NCBI GenBank assembly: GCA_002715765.1
Contig: PAZY01000019.1
Span: 77,289 to 141,288, forward strand
Reading direction: 5' to 3'
Source: Rhodobiaceae bacterium
Lineage (GTDB): Bacteria; Pseudomonadota; Alphaproteobacteria; Parvibaculales; Parvibaculaceae
Length of the DNA stretch: 64,000 nucleotides
The translations under genes were made by a program, and so were the position numbers. This document shows positions 1 to 9,126 of this stretch, piece after piece (position 1 is the first letter of the stretch; every line of letters begins with the position of its first letter). The notes beneath the pieces were generated by a model. That model was not told the origin of the DNA and searched no databases. It saw nothing but the letters and a program-made list of their open reading frames with translations.

Positions 1-859
1 CACCTGCGATCGTTGTGCGATGCATGACGCGCAAATGACCGTCATAGCCGCCATCTGCCAGATGAAGGCAGCAGCGATTGTCCCACATGGTGAGCATGTT
101 CCGGCTCCATTTGTGACGATAGACATATTTGTCCTGCACCATGTGAAGGTACAGCTCACCGAGCAATGGTTGTGCGTCCTCGGCTTCCATGCCTTCGATC
201 CCGATCGTGTAGGTCGGGCTGATATAGAGTGCTTTGCGTCCCGTCACAGGATGGGTGCGAACGAGTGGGTGTGGTTGCGTGGTCTCTGCATCCTTGGAAG
301 AGATGATTTCCATTGTCCGCTTTTCTTTTTCCTGCGCGAACACGCCTTTGGTGCCGTAAGGCAGAATTGCGCTGTGAACAGCCTTGAGACCTTCAAGCCT
401 GGCTTTCATTTCGTCGGACAAATCCTCATAGGCGCGCGATCCATCCGCGTAGAGCGTGTCACCGCCCACTGGTGGTGTCACCTCTGAATGAAGGATGGTG
501 GCGGCCGGTGGTGCCTCCTGAAAGCTCCAGTCTGAATGCCAGCCTGCGCCGAAATTTGTGGCTTTCTCATCCGGTTCGCGCCGCAGCTCCAACACGTGTG
601 GCCTTTCTTTCATCGGCTTGATGAAAGGGTCGTGACCAAACTCACCGAATTGCAGTGTAAAGGCCTCCAACTCATCAAGGGTCAAAGGTTGATCGGGAAA
701 GTAGACAACCGAATGCGTCGCCCATGCGCGCTTCACTTCGTCCAGCGTGATCGGCGGGAGTGGTTTTGAGAGGTCAAGACCGCAAATACAGGCACCGAAA
801 CCTGACGGGTTCGGGCGGACCTCGATCGTTGCATAATCCGATTGAACAGCCTGTGACAT
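1..859 (-). CDS. TauD/TfdA-family 2-oxoglutarate dioxygenase (3' end cut by window)
   Basis: Reading the minus strand from the ATG at 859 gives 286 codons without a stop before the window edge. The protein looks like TauD/TfdA Fe(II)/2-oxoglutarate-dependent dioxygenases, which hydroxylate taurine, alkylsulfonates or related small acids in the cytoplasm. The iron triad is visible: H108 and D110 in the WHSDW motif and H266 near the C terminus, followed by R281 in MHRTTIAG, the usual 2-oxoglutarate-binding arginine. TauD is about 283 residues, so only a few residues should be missing. The start is supported by GGGGAG just upstream. It is divergent from an AraC-type regulator, which probably controls it. 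The substrate cannot be told from the sequence. The family call is firm; taurine as substrate is only a guess. Confidence 0.88.
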   Translation of the reverse strand, partial: MSQAVQSDYATIEVRPNPSGFGACICGLDLSKPLPPITLDEVKRAWATHSVVYFPDQPLTLDELEAFTLQFGEFGHDPFIKPMKERPHVLELRREPDEKATNFGAGWHSDWSFQEAPPAATILHSEVTPPVGGDTLYADGSRAYEDLSDEMKARLEGLKAVHSAILPYGTKGVFAQEKEKRTMEIISSKDAETTQPHPLVRTHPVTGRKALYISPTYTIGIEGMEAEDAQPLLGELYLHMVQDKYVYRHKWSRNMLTMWDNRCCLHLADGGYDGHLRVMHRTTIAG

Positions 860-981
860 GATCTCCCCCTCTTCTGTGATTTGAGAGCCTCAGTCTGACC
901 GGAAACGCGAGCCCTCGTCACTGACAGGTTACGCCAGATAGATGACATGACATGCCATTTTTCATGTCGTACCATATAGAC
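860..981. promoter_or_regulatory. Divergent promoter region with three GACATGA boxes
   Basis: The gap between the dioxygenase and the AraC-type gene carries the heptamer GACATGA at 944-950, its exact inverse TCATGTC at 962-968, and a third copy at 979-985 that touches the regulator's start codon. The boxes lie 17-18 bp apart, so they face a similar side of the helix. This arrangement fits an operator for the neighbouring AraC-type protein, acting on both divergent genes. Binding is inferred, not shown. Confidence 0.4.
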
Positions 982-2010
982 ATGATGCCGAGGATGAACC
1001 CCAGAACCATTTCGACCGGCTGGATGGACGCGGTCATCCGCGGGCTGGTTGCCCATGGATTGCCGAGATCTCAACTCGCCGGCCCCCTTTCTCCCATAGG
1101 TGGTTCTGGCGGTTTACCGAGCCGACAGGTGGAAATGATAGAGGCGCGTCGTCTCTGGCACCGGGTTGCAGAACTCAGTGACGACCCGCTTCTGGGCCTC
1201 AAGGTCGGTTCAACATTGCCACCGCAGGCCATGAACATTGTGGGTCTTATCGCCATGCATAGCCCGACCGTCGAAGAGGTCGGCATCAACACAGCCGCCT
1301 ATCAGGGACTTGTCAGCAATAGCGGCTATTACGCGAGTGCCGTCGGTGCCAATGGCGTCAACATTACCTACGAAGCGCAGGACGCTCCCCTGGCGCGACA
1401 CCCGATGCAGGTGGATTCCATTCTTGCGGCGACAATCCTTGTGTTACGCCATTGCGGGCTTTCAGACTTCGCACCCGATCTTGTACGCGTGACCGGCACT
1501 GCCAGAAACAAACTATCCGATTATGAACGGTTTTTCGGTTGTCCGATTGAAATGGGAAGCCCTCATCCCGGCTACACGCTCAGCCATGCAAAACTTGCCA
1601 TCAAGCTGCCCAATGCGGATGCAGCATTGCTTGCCTACCTCAAAGCGCACGCGGATGCGTTGCTGGCCGCGCAGATGACGCTTGATGAGATCAGTCTTGC
1701 TGTGCGGGCGGCAATAACCGCGCGGGCGCACCGCCCGGTCACTCTTAATGTCATCGCTGACGATCTGGGCCTGGGGCTTCGCACACTGCAACGACGGCTG
1801 GCAGATGCGGGAACCAGTTTTCGCACTCTTTATGACGATGCAAGGATGGAGGATGCGGCGCGCCTGCTTCGGCAGACGACACTTTCACCCGGTGAGATTG
1901 CGGACCGTCTTGGATATTCCGAACTCAGTTCCTTCTCGCGCGCCTTTTACGGCCGATATGGTGTCCGCCCACACAAAGTGCGCAACAACACAAAAGAAAA
2001 AGGCCGCTGA
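982..2010 (+). CDS. AraC-family transcriptional regulator
   Basis: This is a DNA-binding regulator of the type with an N-terminal 'arabinose-binding-like' domain of about 200 residues and a C-terminal double helix-turn-helix AraC/XylS domain. The C terminus shows the family pattern well: LTLNVIADDLGLGLRTLQRRL for the first helix-turn-helix, and IADRLGYSELSSFSRAFYGR followed by GVRPHKVR for the second. The start is uncertain. The frame is open from ATG 952, but GACATGA boxes lie at 944-985, so ATG 982 or 994 seems more likely; none has a clear ribosome binding site. It is divergent from the TauD-type dioxygenase and probably regulates it. The stop codon lies inside a terminator hairpin. Confidence 0.88.
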   Translation: MMPRMNPRTISTGWMDAVIRGLVAHGLPRSQLAGPLSPIGGSGGLPSRQVEMIEARRLWHRVAELSDDPLLGLKVGSTLPPQAMNIVGLIAMHSPTVEEVGINTAAYQGLVSNSGYYASAVGANGVNITYEAQDAPLARHPMQVDSILAATILVLRHCGLSDFAPDLVRVTGTARNKLSDYERFFGCPIEMGSPHPGYTLSHAKLAIKLPNADAALLAYLKAHADALLAAQMTLDEISLAVRAAITARAHRPVTLNVIADDLGLGLRTLQRRLADAGTSFRTLYDDARMEDAARLLRQTTLSPGEIADRLGYSELSSFSRAFYGRYGVRPHKVRNNTKEKGR

Positions 2011-2024
2011 CGGGAGCGGCCTTT
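1999..2024. terminator. Bidirectional terminator between convergent genes
   Basis: A perfect 10-bp stem, AAAGGCCGCT at 1999-2008 and AGCGGCCTTT at 2015-2024, has a 6-nt loop. The arms start with A's and end with T's, so it can act in both directions. It separates the AraC-type gene from the convergent nitronate monooxygenase, and the regulator's TGA is built into it. Confidence 0.75.
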
Positions 2025-2044
2025 CCTTCATCTGTATCGCTTGT

Positions 2045-3127
<1,083 letters not shown>

Positions 3128-3262
3128 CTAGCTGCGATTTCCAGATTGGGATCGAGAACAAGGAAAACCGCTCACCTTTGCTGTTTTTCGCCGGAGAGTG
3201 CTTGAAAAGGCGTCGCGTCCAGCACACATTACCGTTCATAATTGAACATCGAAAGACCGACA

Positions 3263-4174
3263 ATGAACATTGGGGCTGACTGGAACCTGTTTCGAACCTT
3301 CCTCGCCGTGGCGGACGCCGGTTCACATTCTGCCGCCGGGCGGCGCCTGAAGCTCAGCCATGCCACGGTCGGGCGGCATATTGCGGAACTGGAACGGCAT
3401 CTGGACCAGAAGCTCTTTGTCCGCGAGGCTGACGGGTACACGCTGACCCCTGCCGGGGAACATCTGAAACAGGAAGCCGATCAGATGGCATCGGCCGCGA
3501 TGCGGGCGGAACGCATCGCCGCATCGGAAGGAACAAGCCCCCGGGGTGTTGTCCGGGTTTCGACCGCCGCGACGCTTGCCGGATACTGGCTGATGCCACA
3601 CATGCAGGATTTTCACGCGGCCTATCCCGATATTGAGATCGAGTTCGTGACCGACAGCTGGCCCGCCAGCGTGCGTCGCCGCGAAGCCGATATCGTGATC
3701 CGCCTGTATGGGCCGGGACAGGAAAATCTGGTCGGCAAAAAGATCAGCCGGGTTGGTGTCGCCTTCTATGCATCCAAAGACTATGCGGAAAAAAACGGCC
3801 TGCCCAATGCGCGGGAGGAATGGGCCACACATACCGTTATCGGCTTTTGTGGTGCCGCATCAGAAACAGAACTCTTTCGCTGGTCGAACCATGTGACGCG
3901 CGGTGCCCCTACCTGGCTTCGATGCTCGTCCACTGCGGATCAGTTGCGCGCCGTCCGTCAGGGCGTTGGCATTACGGTGCTGACTTGTATGATCGGCGAT
4001 AAACATCCAGACCTTGTCCGCATCGCGCCGGAGAAACTGTTCAGTTCGACCGACCTTTGGCTGCTGGCCCATCCCGACCTGCGCCAGACCGAACCTGTTG
4101 CGACCGTTTTCGATTTCATCGCGAACCGTGGTCGCATGGACAGGGACGAGCTTCTGGGAAAAATCAGCGGCTAA
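3263..4174 (+). CDS. LysR-family transcriptional regulator
   Basis: This is a 303-residue DNA-binding regulator. The N-terminal winged helix-turn-helix is evident: WNLFRTFLAVADAGSHSAAG, then LKLSHATVGRHIAELERHL and LFVREADGYTLTPAGE. The rest is the periplasmic-binding-protein-like effector domain usual for LysR proteins. ATG 3263 is chosen over the TTG at 3242 because homology begins at NIGADWNLFRTF. It lies between two nitronate monooxygenase genes, divergent from one and upstream of the other, so it probably regulates one or both. That link comes from position only. The effector is unknown. Confidence 0.9.
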   Translation: MNIGADWNLFRTFLAVADAGSHSAAGRRLKLSHATVGRHIAELERHLDQKLFVREADGYTLTPAGEHLKQEADQMASAAMRAERIAASEGTSPRGVVRVSTAATLAGYWLMPHMQDFHAAYPDIEIEFVTDSWPASVRRREADIVIRLYGPGQENLVGKKISRVGVAFYASKDYAEKNGLPNAREEWATHTVIGFCGAASETELFRWSNHVTRGAPTWLRCSSTADQLRAVRQGVGITVLTCMIGDKHPDLVRIAPEKLFSSTDLWLLAHPDLRQTEPVATVFDFIANRGRMDRDELLGKISG

Positions 4175-4287
4175 CCTCTACGTTGAACAGCCCCAAGCCC
4201 CTTGCTGAACATATTTGAACAGACATAAACAGAGGCACCGCTCTATATTCCCTTTCAACACTTTCCTTTCGTTGAACGGAGACCTTG

Positions 4288-5259
4288 ATGTCACTACCGC
4301 CTATTCTCCAGAACTCGCTGGAGCTGCCTGTTGTCGGCTCACCCTTGTTTATTGTGTCCGGCCCTGAGCTTGTCATTGCACAATGCAAAGCCGGGATTGT
4401 CGGGTCTTTTCCAGCGCTGAACGCCCGCCCCGAGCCTGTGCTTGAGGAGTGGATTGTCCGGATTAAAACCGAGCTTGCCGAATATCAGGCTGCCAACCCG
4501 GACAAGAAAGTAGCTCCGTTCGCTGTCAACCAGATCTGCCATGCATCCAACAACCGGCTGATGCACGATATGGAGGTCTGTGTGAAGCACGAGGTGCCGA
4601 TTATCATCACCTCGCTGCGCCCACCGGCAGAGATTGTTGAAGCGGCGCATTCTTATGGCGGGCTTGTCTTCCACGACGTCATCAATGTGAAGCATGCCAA
4701 AAAAGCGGCGGAACAGGGTGTTGATGGCCTCATCCTGGTGTGCGCCGGTGCCGGTGGTCATGCCGGTACGCTTTCGCCGTTCGCGCTCGTGCGCGAAGTA
4801 AAAGAATGGTTTGACGGCACAATCCTGCTGTCGGGCGCTATTGGTGATGGTTTCTCCGTTGCCTCCGCGTTGGCGCTGGGTGCCGACCTTGCCTATATCG
4901 GCTCCCGCTTCATCGCCACGGAAGAAGCCAATGCTGACGCTGCCTACAAGGAAGCGTTGGTCAAATATGCCGCTGACGACATTATCTACTCCAACCTCTT
5001 CACTGGTGTGCACGGCAACTATCTTGCCCCCTCCATCCGGGAGTCAGGTCTCGATCCTGACAACCTGCCGGTCGCCGACAAATCCAAAATGAATTTCGGT
5101 TCGGGCGGCAATATGAAGCAGAAAGCCTGGAAAGATATCTGGGGTTGCGGCCAGGGCATTGGCCTGATTGAGGACTCCCCGCCCGTTGCCGAGCTGGTTG
5201 GCCGCATGAAAGCCGAGTTTGACGAGGCAAAGGCCCAGTTTGTTAAAAAGGCCGGCTAA
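4288..5259 (+). CDS. Nitronate monooxygenase family protein, second copy
   Basis: This is a second FMN-dependent TIM-barrel nitronate monooxygenase of 323 residues, only distantly related to the one at 2045-3043. Visible landmarks are the N-terminal LPVVGSPLFIVSGPELV, the conserved His158 in AGAGGHAGT, the phosphate-binding loop SGAIGDG (182-188) and GSRF (205-208). ATG 4288 follows a good ribosome binding site (ACGGAGA). It lies 113 bp downstream of the LysR gene on the same strand and ends in a 23-bp tandem duplication and a strong terminator, so it may form its own transcript. Its substrate could be any small nitronate, or an unrelated enoyl-type substrate, since this family is often over-annotated. 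Confidence 0.85.
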   Translation: MSLPPILQNSLELPVVGSPLFIVSGPELVIAQCKAGIVGSFPALNARPEPVLEEWIVRIKTELAEYQAANPDKKVAPFAVNQICHASNNRLMHDMEVCVKHEVPIIITSLRPPAEIVEAAHSYGGLVFHDVINVKHAKKAAEQGVDGLILVCAGAGGHAGTLSPFALVREVKEWFDGTILLSGAIGDGFSVASALALGADLAYIGSRFIATEEANADAAYKEALVKYAADDIIYSNLFTGVHGNYLAPSIRESGLDPDNLPVADKSKMNFGSGGNMKQKAWKDIWGCGQGIGLIEDSPPVAELVGRMKAEFDEAKAQFVKKAG

Positions 5260-5301
5260 ACCCGCGCTTTAACAGGTTCTAAACCCGCGCTTTAACAGGT
5301 T
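5257..5301. repeat. Two-copy 23-bp tandem duplication covering a stop codon
   Basis: The 22-base unit that starts with the TAA stop of the preceding gene (5257-5278) is repeated exactly at 5280-5301, with a period of 23 bp. The second copy therefore carries a second TAA outside the gene. Two identical copies suggest a recent slippage or duplication event. Confidence 0.85.
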
Positions 5302-5305
5302 AATG

Positions 5306-5335
5306 AGGGCCGCACTTCGTCGCGGCCCTTTTTTT
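5306..5335 (+). terminator. Rho-independent terminator after nitronate monooxygenase
   Basis: The stem AGGGCCGC (5306-5313) pairs with GCGGCCCT (5322-5329) around an 8-nt loop and is followed directly by a run of seven T's, which gives a classic plus-strand terminator. Confidence 0.85.
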
Positions 5336-5527
5336 GGGCTTCTTTTGGGCTCCGGGCGGGCCTGCCTAAAAAAGCGCCTTCACAGCTCACATTAATTTGT
5401 CGCACAACATTGCTTGCCGGAATGCGGGCTGAATGCTACAGACCCCTGAAGACCTGCCGCCCCTTCTGGCGGTGCCGCGTAAAGTGAGTGCCCTCTCAGG
5501 TGCTTTTCTGAATGGATTGGGCACAAC

Positions 5528-6544
5528 TTGGATCGTTCACCTTCCACGCCTCAAGAGCGGTCTACGCAGGATTGGCTGCTCGCTCTCGCACCCTACCGCA
5601 CACCCAGCCACAAGCGTAGTTTTCTGGAACTGCTTGTTACTGGCGGCCTTTTTGTCTCTCTCTGGATTGCCGCCTGGTGGTCTTTGTCTGTCAGCTATTG
5701 GCTGGCGCTGGCGTTCTGCGTGCCAGCCGGCGTCTTTCTGATGCGCTTGTTCATGATCCAGCATGATTGTGGTCACGGGGCGTTTTTCCGTACCAAGTCG
5801 CTGAATGACTGGGTTGGGCGCACCCTCGGCGTTCTGACCCTTACACCTTATGACGTATGGCGGAAAAGCCACGCTATTCATCATGGAACCTCCGGCAATC
5901 TGGACAAGCGCGGTACCGGGGACATTGACACACTTACAGTACAGGAACATGCCGAGCTTCGTGGCTGGCGGCGTCTTGCCTACCGGCTCTATCGCTCATC
6001 CCTTGTCATGTTCGGGATCGGTCCCGCCTACATATTCTTTATCCGAAACCGGCTGCCGCTCGGGTTTATGCGCTCCGGATCCCGCTTCTGGATCAGCGCC
6101 ATGGGAACCAACGTCACGACAGTGCTTGGCATTGGCGTGATGATTTACCTGCTGGGTCTCACCCCCTTTTTGCAGATATATGTGCCCACGACACTCCTGG
6201 CCGCGACGATCGGGATCTGGCTGTTTTTTATCCAACACCAGTTTGAAGATACATATTGGGCCCGTAATGAAGACTGGTCGCTAAAAGATGCAGCCTTCGG
6301 CGGCAGTTCCCATTTCGACCTGCCACAACCCTTTCGCTGGATGACGGCCAATATTGGTATTCATCACGTCCATCACCTCTCCGCCCGGATCCCCTACTAC
6401 CGTCTGAGCCAGGTGTTGCGGGACTATCCTGAGTTGGCGTCGGTCAAACGTCTGACTTTCCGGCAGAGTTTTGCGACATTAAAACTTGGATTGTGGGACG
6501 AACGTGCAAAGAAGCTTGTCAGCTTTTCGACCAGGCACCATTAA
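5528..6544 (+). CDS. Membrane fatty acid desaturase
   Basis: This is an integral-membrane di-iron desaturase of the acyl-lipid type, which introduces a double bond in membrane lipid acyl chains or a related hydrocarbon. All three histidine boxes are present: HDCGH (79-83), HAIHH (115-119) and HHVHH (279-283), with an extra His in QHQFED (237-242). Hydrophobic segments lie around residues 34-75, 157-172, 196-214 and 219-236. The 338-residue length is normal for DesA-like proteins. The start is TTG at 5528; there is no in-frame ATG near it and the ribosome binding site is weak, so the start is uncertain. It stands alone between a terminator and the convergent diguanylate cyclase. Regiospecificity cannot be deduced. 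Confidence 0.87.
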   Translation: MDRSPSTPQERSTQDWLLALAPYRTPSHKRSFLELLVTGGLFVSLWIAAWWSLSVSYWLALAFCVPAGVFLMRLFMIQHDCGHGAFFRTKSLNDWVGRTLGVLTLTPYDVWRKSHAIHHGTSGNLDKRGTGDIDTLTVQEHAELRGWRRLAYRLYRSSLVMFGIGPAYIFFIRNRLPLGFMRSGSRFWISAMGTNVTTVLGIGVMIYLLGLTPFLQIYVPTTLLAATIGIWLFFIQHQFEDTYWARNEDWSLKDAAFGGSSHFDLPQPFRWMTANIGIHHVHHLSARIPYYRLSQVLRDYPELASVKRLTFRQSFATLKLGLWDERAKKLVSFSTRHH

Positions 6545-6570
6545 GCCTTCAGGCCAGCCTTGCGCAAGGC

Positions 6571-8691
6571 TCAGGACGCTATCGCCGTCTCGTCTGCTTC
6601 CGCGTGAGGTGCCCGGTTCGACGCGGTAAGCACCCGGTCATCAACCAGCGCCTTGGCCCCATACATGGCTTCGTCAGCGCGGTGCACCAATCCCTGAAGG
6701 CTTTTTCCGTGTAGCGGATAACATGCAATACCGATACTTGCAGAGACACTGATCATCGTTCCATCGCCCAGATCAATTGGATCCTCCAAGACCCGCACGA
6801 GCCGCCTTGCAAACAGCTCCGCACCGTTCGCATCGTCTAGTCGATTAAGAACGAGCTGGAATTCGTCTCCCCCGACCCGAGCCGCATAGTCACCTTCGCG
6901 CAGCTCTGCCTTGATGCGCTTTGCCGTTTCCCGCAACACCAGATCACCAGCCGCATGACCGTACTGGTCATTGATCGGCTTGAAGCCATCCATGTCCATC
7001 GACAAGACAGCCATTGCCTGTCGGTTTTCGGCAGCGTCGCTCAACATCTTCGGTCCTGCCTCTTCCGCTGCTTTGCGATTGGGCAAGCCTGTCAGCCAAT
7101 CTGTCCGCGCTTCAATTTCCTTAGCGCGCGATGACTTTTCCTCCCTCGTCACATCGTCTGCGGAAAGAAGTATCAAATTTGAAACTTCCCGTTCCACGCG
7201 CACGCGGATATGACGATCGTCTGAGGTATCGAGTGTAAAAGACGTGGTTTCACCCACCGACAGGTCGTCGGTCATTTCAATATAGAAATTCGCAAGATCC
7301 GCGGGCACACCGGAACCGAAATCACCACGGGTTGCCAGATACAGCAGAAGCTCATCTTTGCTTTTGGACCCCTTGAACCAGGATCTCGGCATATCAATAA
7401 TTTCCGGCATACGAGCGTTGGAGAACGCCATCGCCCCACCGGCAGAGAACGCTATAATCCCGTTTGGAAGACGGTCCAATATTCGTCTCTGCTGCGCAGA
7501 CATCATGCGTTCTTCACGCAGCACGTTGCCCACATCTTCCAGATAATTCGCACAGGTTTCAAACTCGTCCAGCAATGGATGCGACTTCCGCAAGCTCACC
7601 GCATGCTGAATATCGTCATCATCCGCGAGAATAGCATCCCGCCGCTGCGATACTTCTTCCAGCGACCGCTGCAACATCTTGCGCAGGAAGATACTCGTCG
7701 AGAGAAAGATAAAAACAAAAATAGCCAGCAGAGGAACACTTCCCCAGATGATAATGCTTTCCATTTCCTGCATGGAAACCAGGTTCTGCTTCCCCTGATT
7801 TTCGATACGGGCAAGCTCTGAACTGATCAGGGTCGAGAACGCACCGAGTGCCGGTCTGTCATCGATCGTCACACGACGATCGATCTCACGAACAGATAAA
7901 CCCTCAACCTGCAATTCCGCGATTTTGTCCATCGCACGCAGATATTCATCAAGCGTCAGCCCGATCAGCGTCAGTGCCTCTTTCTGCGCCCCGCCCGAGG
8001 AGACTGTGTCCAACTGTGCCAACAGGGTTTTTGCACGCACGACCATCTCGGTTGCGTGTTCACGTTCCTCTGCGACACCTGTTACCAGAAATTTTTTGTA
8101 GTGATGGATAAATCCGTCCATCCCCACCATTCTCCAAAGATCCCGCAACTGAGCCCAGTAAGCACTCCCGATGCCGGAAGGCAGCTCGAATGTTGCCGAT
8201 CTTTCAAGGCTGGCGAGCGACCTGGCAATTCGCTCCAGGTCAAAGGGCGCATTTGCCAGAATTTCCTCTGCATCATCACCCGCTTTCACCCGTGCCTGTA
8301 AGTCCCGCAGGCTCAGCCGCGCGCGGGTCAGCTCGTCCTTCAGAAACGTAATGGTGATACGCTCCAGTTCCGAGGGATGCAGTGCCTGGTACTGGTCGAT
8401 CGACGAGAGTGCGGCCACAATGTCGCGATCTGTGGCCAACGCGTATTCGTCTCCACCACGCAGGGCCAGATTATAGAGATTGTGGACAAGCCCTCCATAT
8501 CCCAGCGCGCGACTGACAGAGTTCAAGGATGCGTGCCGTCCTTCGCGCGCGGCGAGATATTCCTGCCAGGTTTCGCGATGACCACCGGACATGGATACCG
8601 CGATAGCCATGATAATGGTCAACGACGCTGCAAGCGTCGTCATGATCCCGATATGGCGGAGGAGGAGGAATTTGATGGACTTACCGAACAT
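6571..8691 (-). CDS. Membrane-anchored diguanylate cyclase (GGDEF) with PAS-like region
   Basis: This 706-residue sensor should make the second messenger cyclic di-GMP from two GTP. An N-terminal transmembrane helix (about residues 8-33) and a second one (SIIIWGSVPLLAIFVFIFL, about 312-331) enclose a periplasmic sensor region of about 280 residues. Next come a short linker, a PAS-like segment (LDRLPNGIIAFSAGGAMAFS) and a C-terminal GGDEF domain. The catalytic motif RVGGDEF is intact near residue 605, and an inhibitory-site RxxD (REGD) stands five residues before it, so product inhibition is expected. No EAL domain is present. It is divergent from a second, globin-type cyclase at 9127. The ligand is unknown. 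Confidence 0.88.
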   Translation of the reverse strand: MFGKSIKFLLLRHIGIMTTLAASLTIIMAIAVSMSGGHRETWQEYLAAREGRHASLNSVSRALGYGGLVHNLYNLALRGGDEYALATDRDIVAALSSIDQYQALHPSELERITITFLKDELTRARLSLRDLQARVKAGDDAEEILANAPFDLERIARSLASLERSATFELPSGIGSAYWAQLRDLWRMVGMDGFIHHYKKFLVTGVAEEREHATEMVVRAKTLLAQLDTVSSGGAQKEALTLIGLTLDEYLRAMDKIAELQVEGLSVREIDRRVTIDDRPALGAFSTLISSELARIENQGKQNLVSMQEMESIIIWGSVPLLAIFVFIFLSTSIFLRKMLQRSLEEVSQRRDAILADDDDIQHAVSLRKSHPLLDEFETCANYLEDVGNVLREERMMSAQQRRILDRLPNGIIAFSAGGAMAFSNARMPEIIDMPRSWFKGSKSKDELLLYLATRGDFGSGVPADLANFYIEMTDDLSVGETTSFTLDTSDDRHIRVRVEREVSNLILLSADDVTREEKSSRAKEIEARTDWLTGLPNRKAAEEAGPKMLSDAAENRQAMAVLSMDMDGFKPINDQYGHAAGDLVLRETAKRIKAELREGDYAARVGGDEFQLVLNRLDDANGAELFARRLVRVLEDPIDLGDGTMISVSASIGIACYPLHGKSLQGLVHRADEAMYGAKALVDDRVLTASNRAPHAEADETAIAS

Positions 8692-9126
8692 TCTTATCCC
8701 CCCTTTCCCGCAAGAAAACTAGGCCAGATTTCCACATGCCAGCATGATGCAATGGAAGACTTAATCTTTCCTCTAGATCAGATGGCTAGTGCAGGGCCTG
8801 TTGAATGGTTGGGCTGTCTAAACGTCTGTCCCCAGGCTGAACATCTGATATGACATTTCAAAACTCCTGAGTTTCGCAGCTTTTCCGACGCAGCAACCGT
8901 CTGGGTACGTCTGTTTTGGCGGTAAGACCTAGTTAACCACCGATCTGAAAAGAGCGTTTGGTGGTCTTTGGTCTTTCCACACATGCTGTTTCCCACGCAA
9001 CGGTGGCGCTCGTTAATCCATATAGAAAAGAAGCTAAAAATACATATTTGGTTCTAAATTAGCTATTTCTTTATCAGGGACATGTAACGCTCATTTGACT
9101 GGAAACAATGATGTCGAAAGCACGTC
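8692..9126. other. Intergenic region between two divergent diguanylate cyclases
   Basis: These 435 bases contain no convincing gene. The part near 9010-9080 is clearly richer in A+T than its surroundings and lies 50-120 bp upstream of the globin-type cyclase, so it probably holds that gene's promoter. No known operator, RNA motif or repeat was recognised. Confidence 0.4.

Noticed and set aside
20..487. Plus-strand open frame at the left edge
   Set aside because: It is antisense to the TauD-like dioxygenase, whose minus-strand frame has clear catalytic motifs.
5257..5301. A CRISPR-like repeat
   Set aside because: There are only two copies, in direct tandem, with a single base between them and no spacer.
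5433..5741. A separate 102-codon gene before the desaturase
   Set aside because: It overlaps the start of the desaturase in another frame and shows no recognisable pattern.
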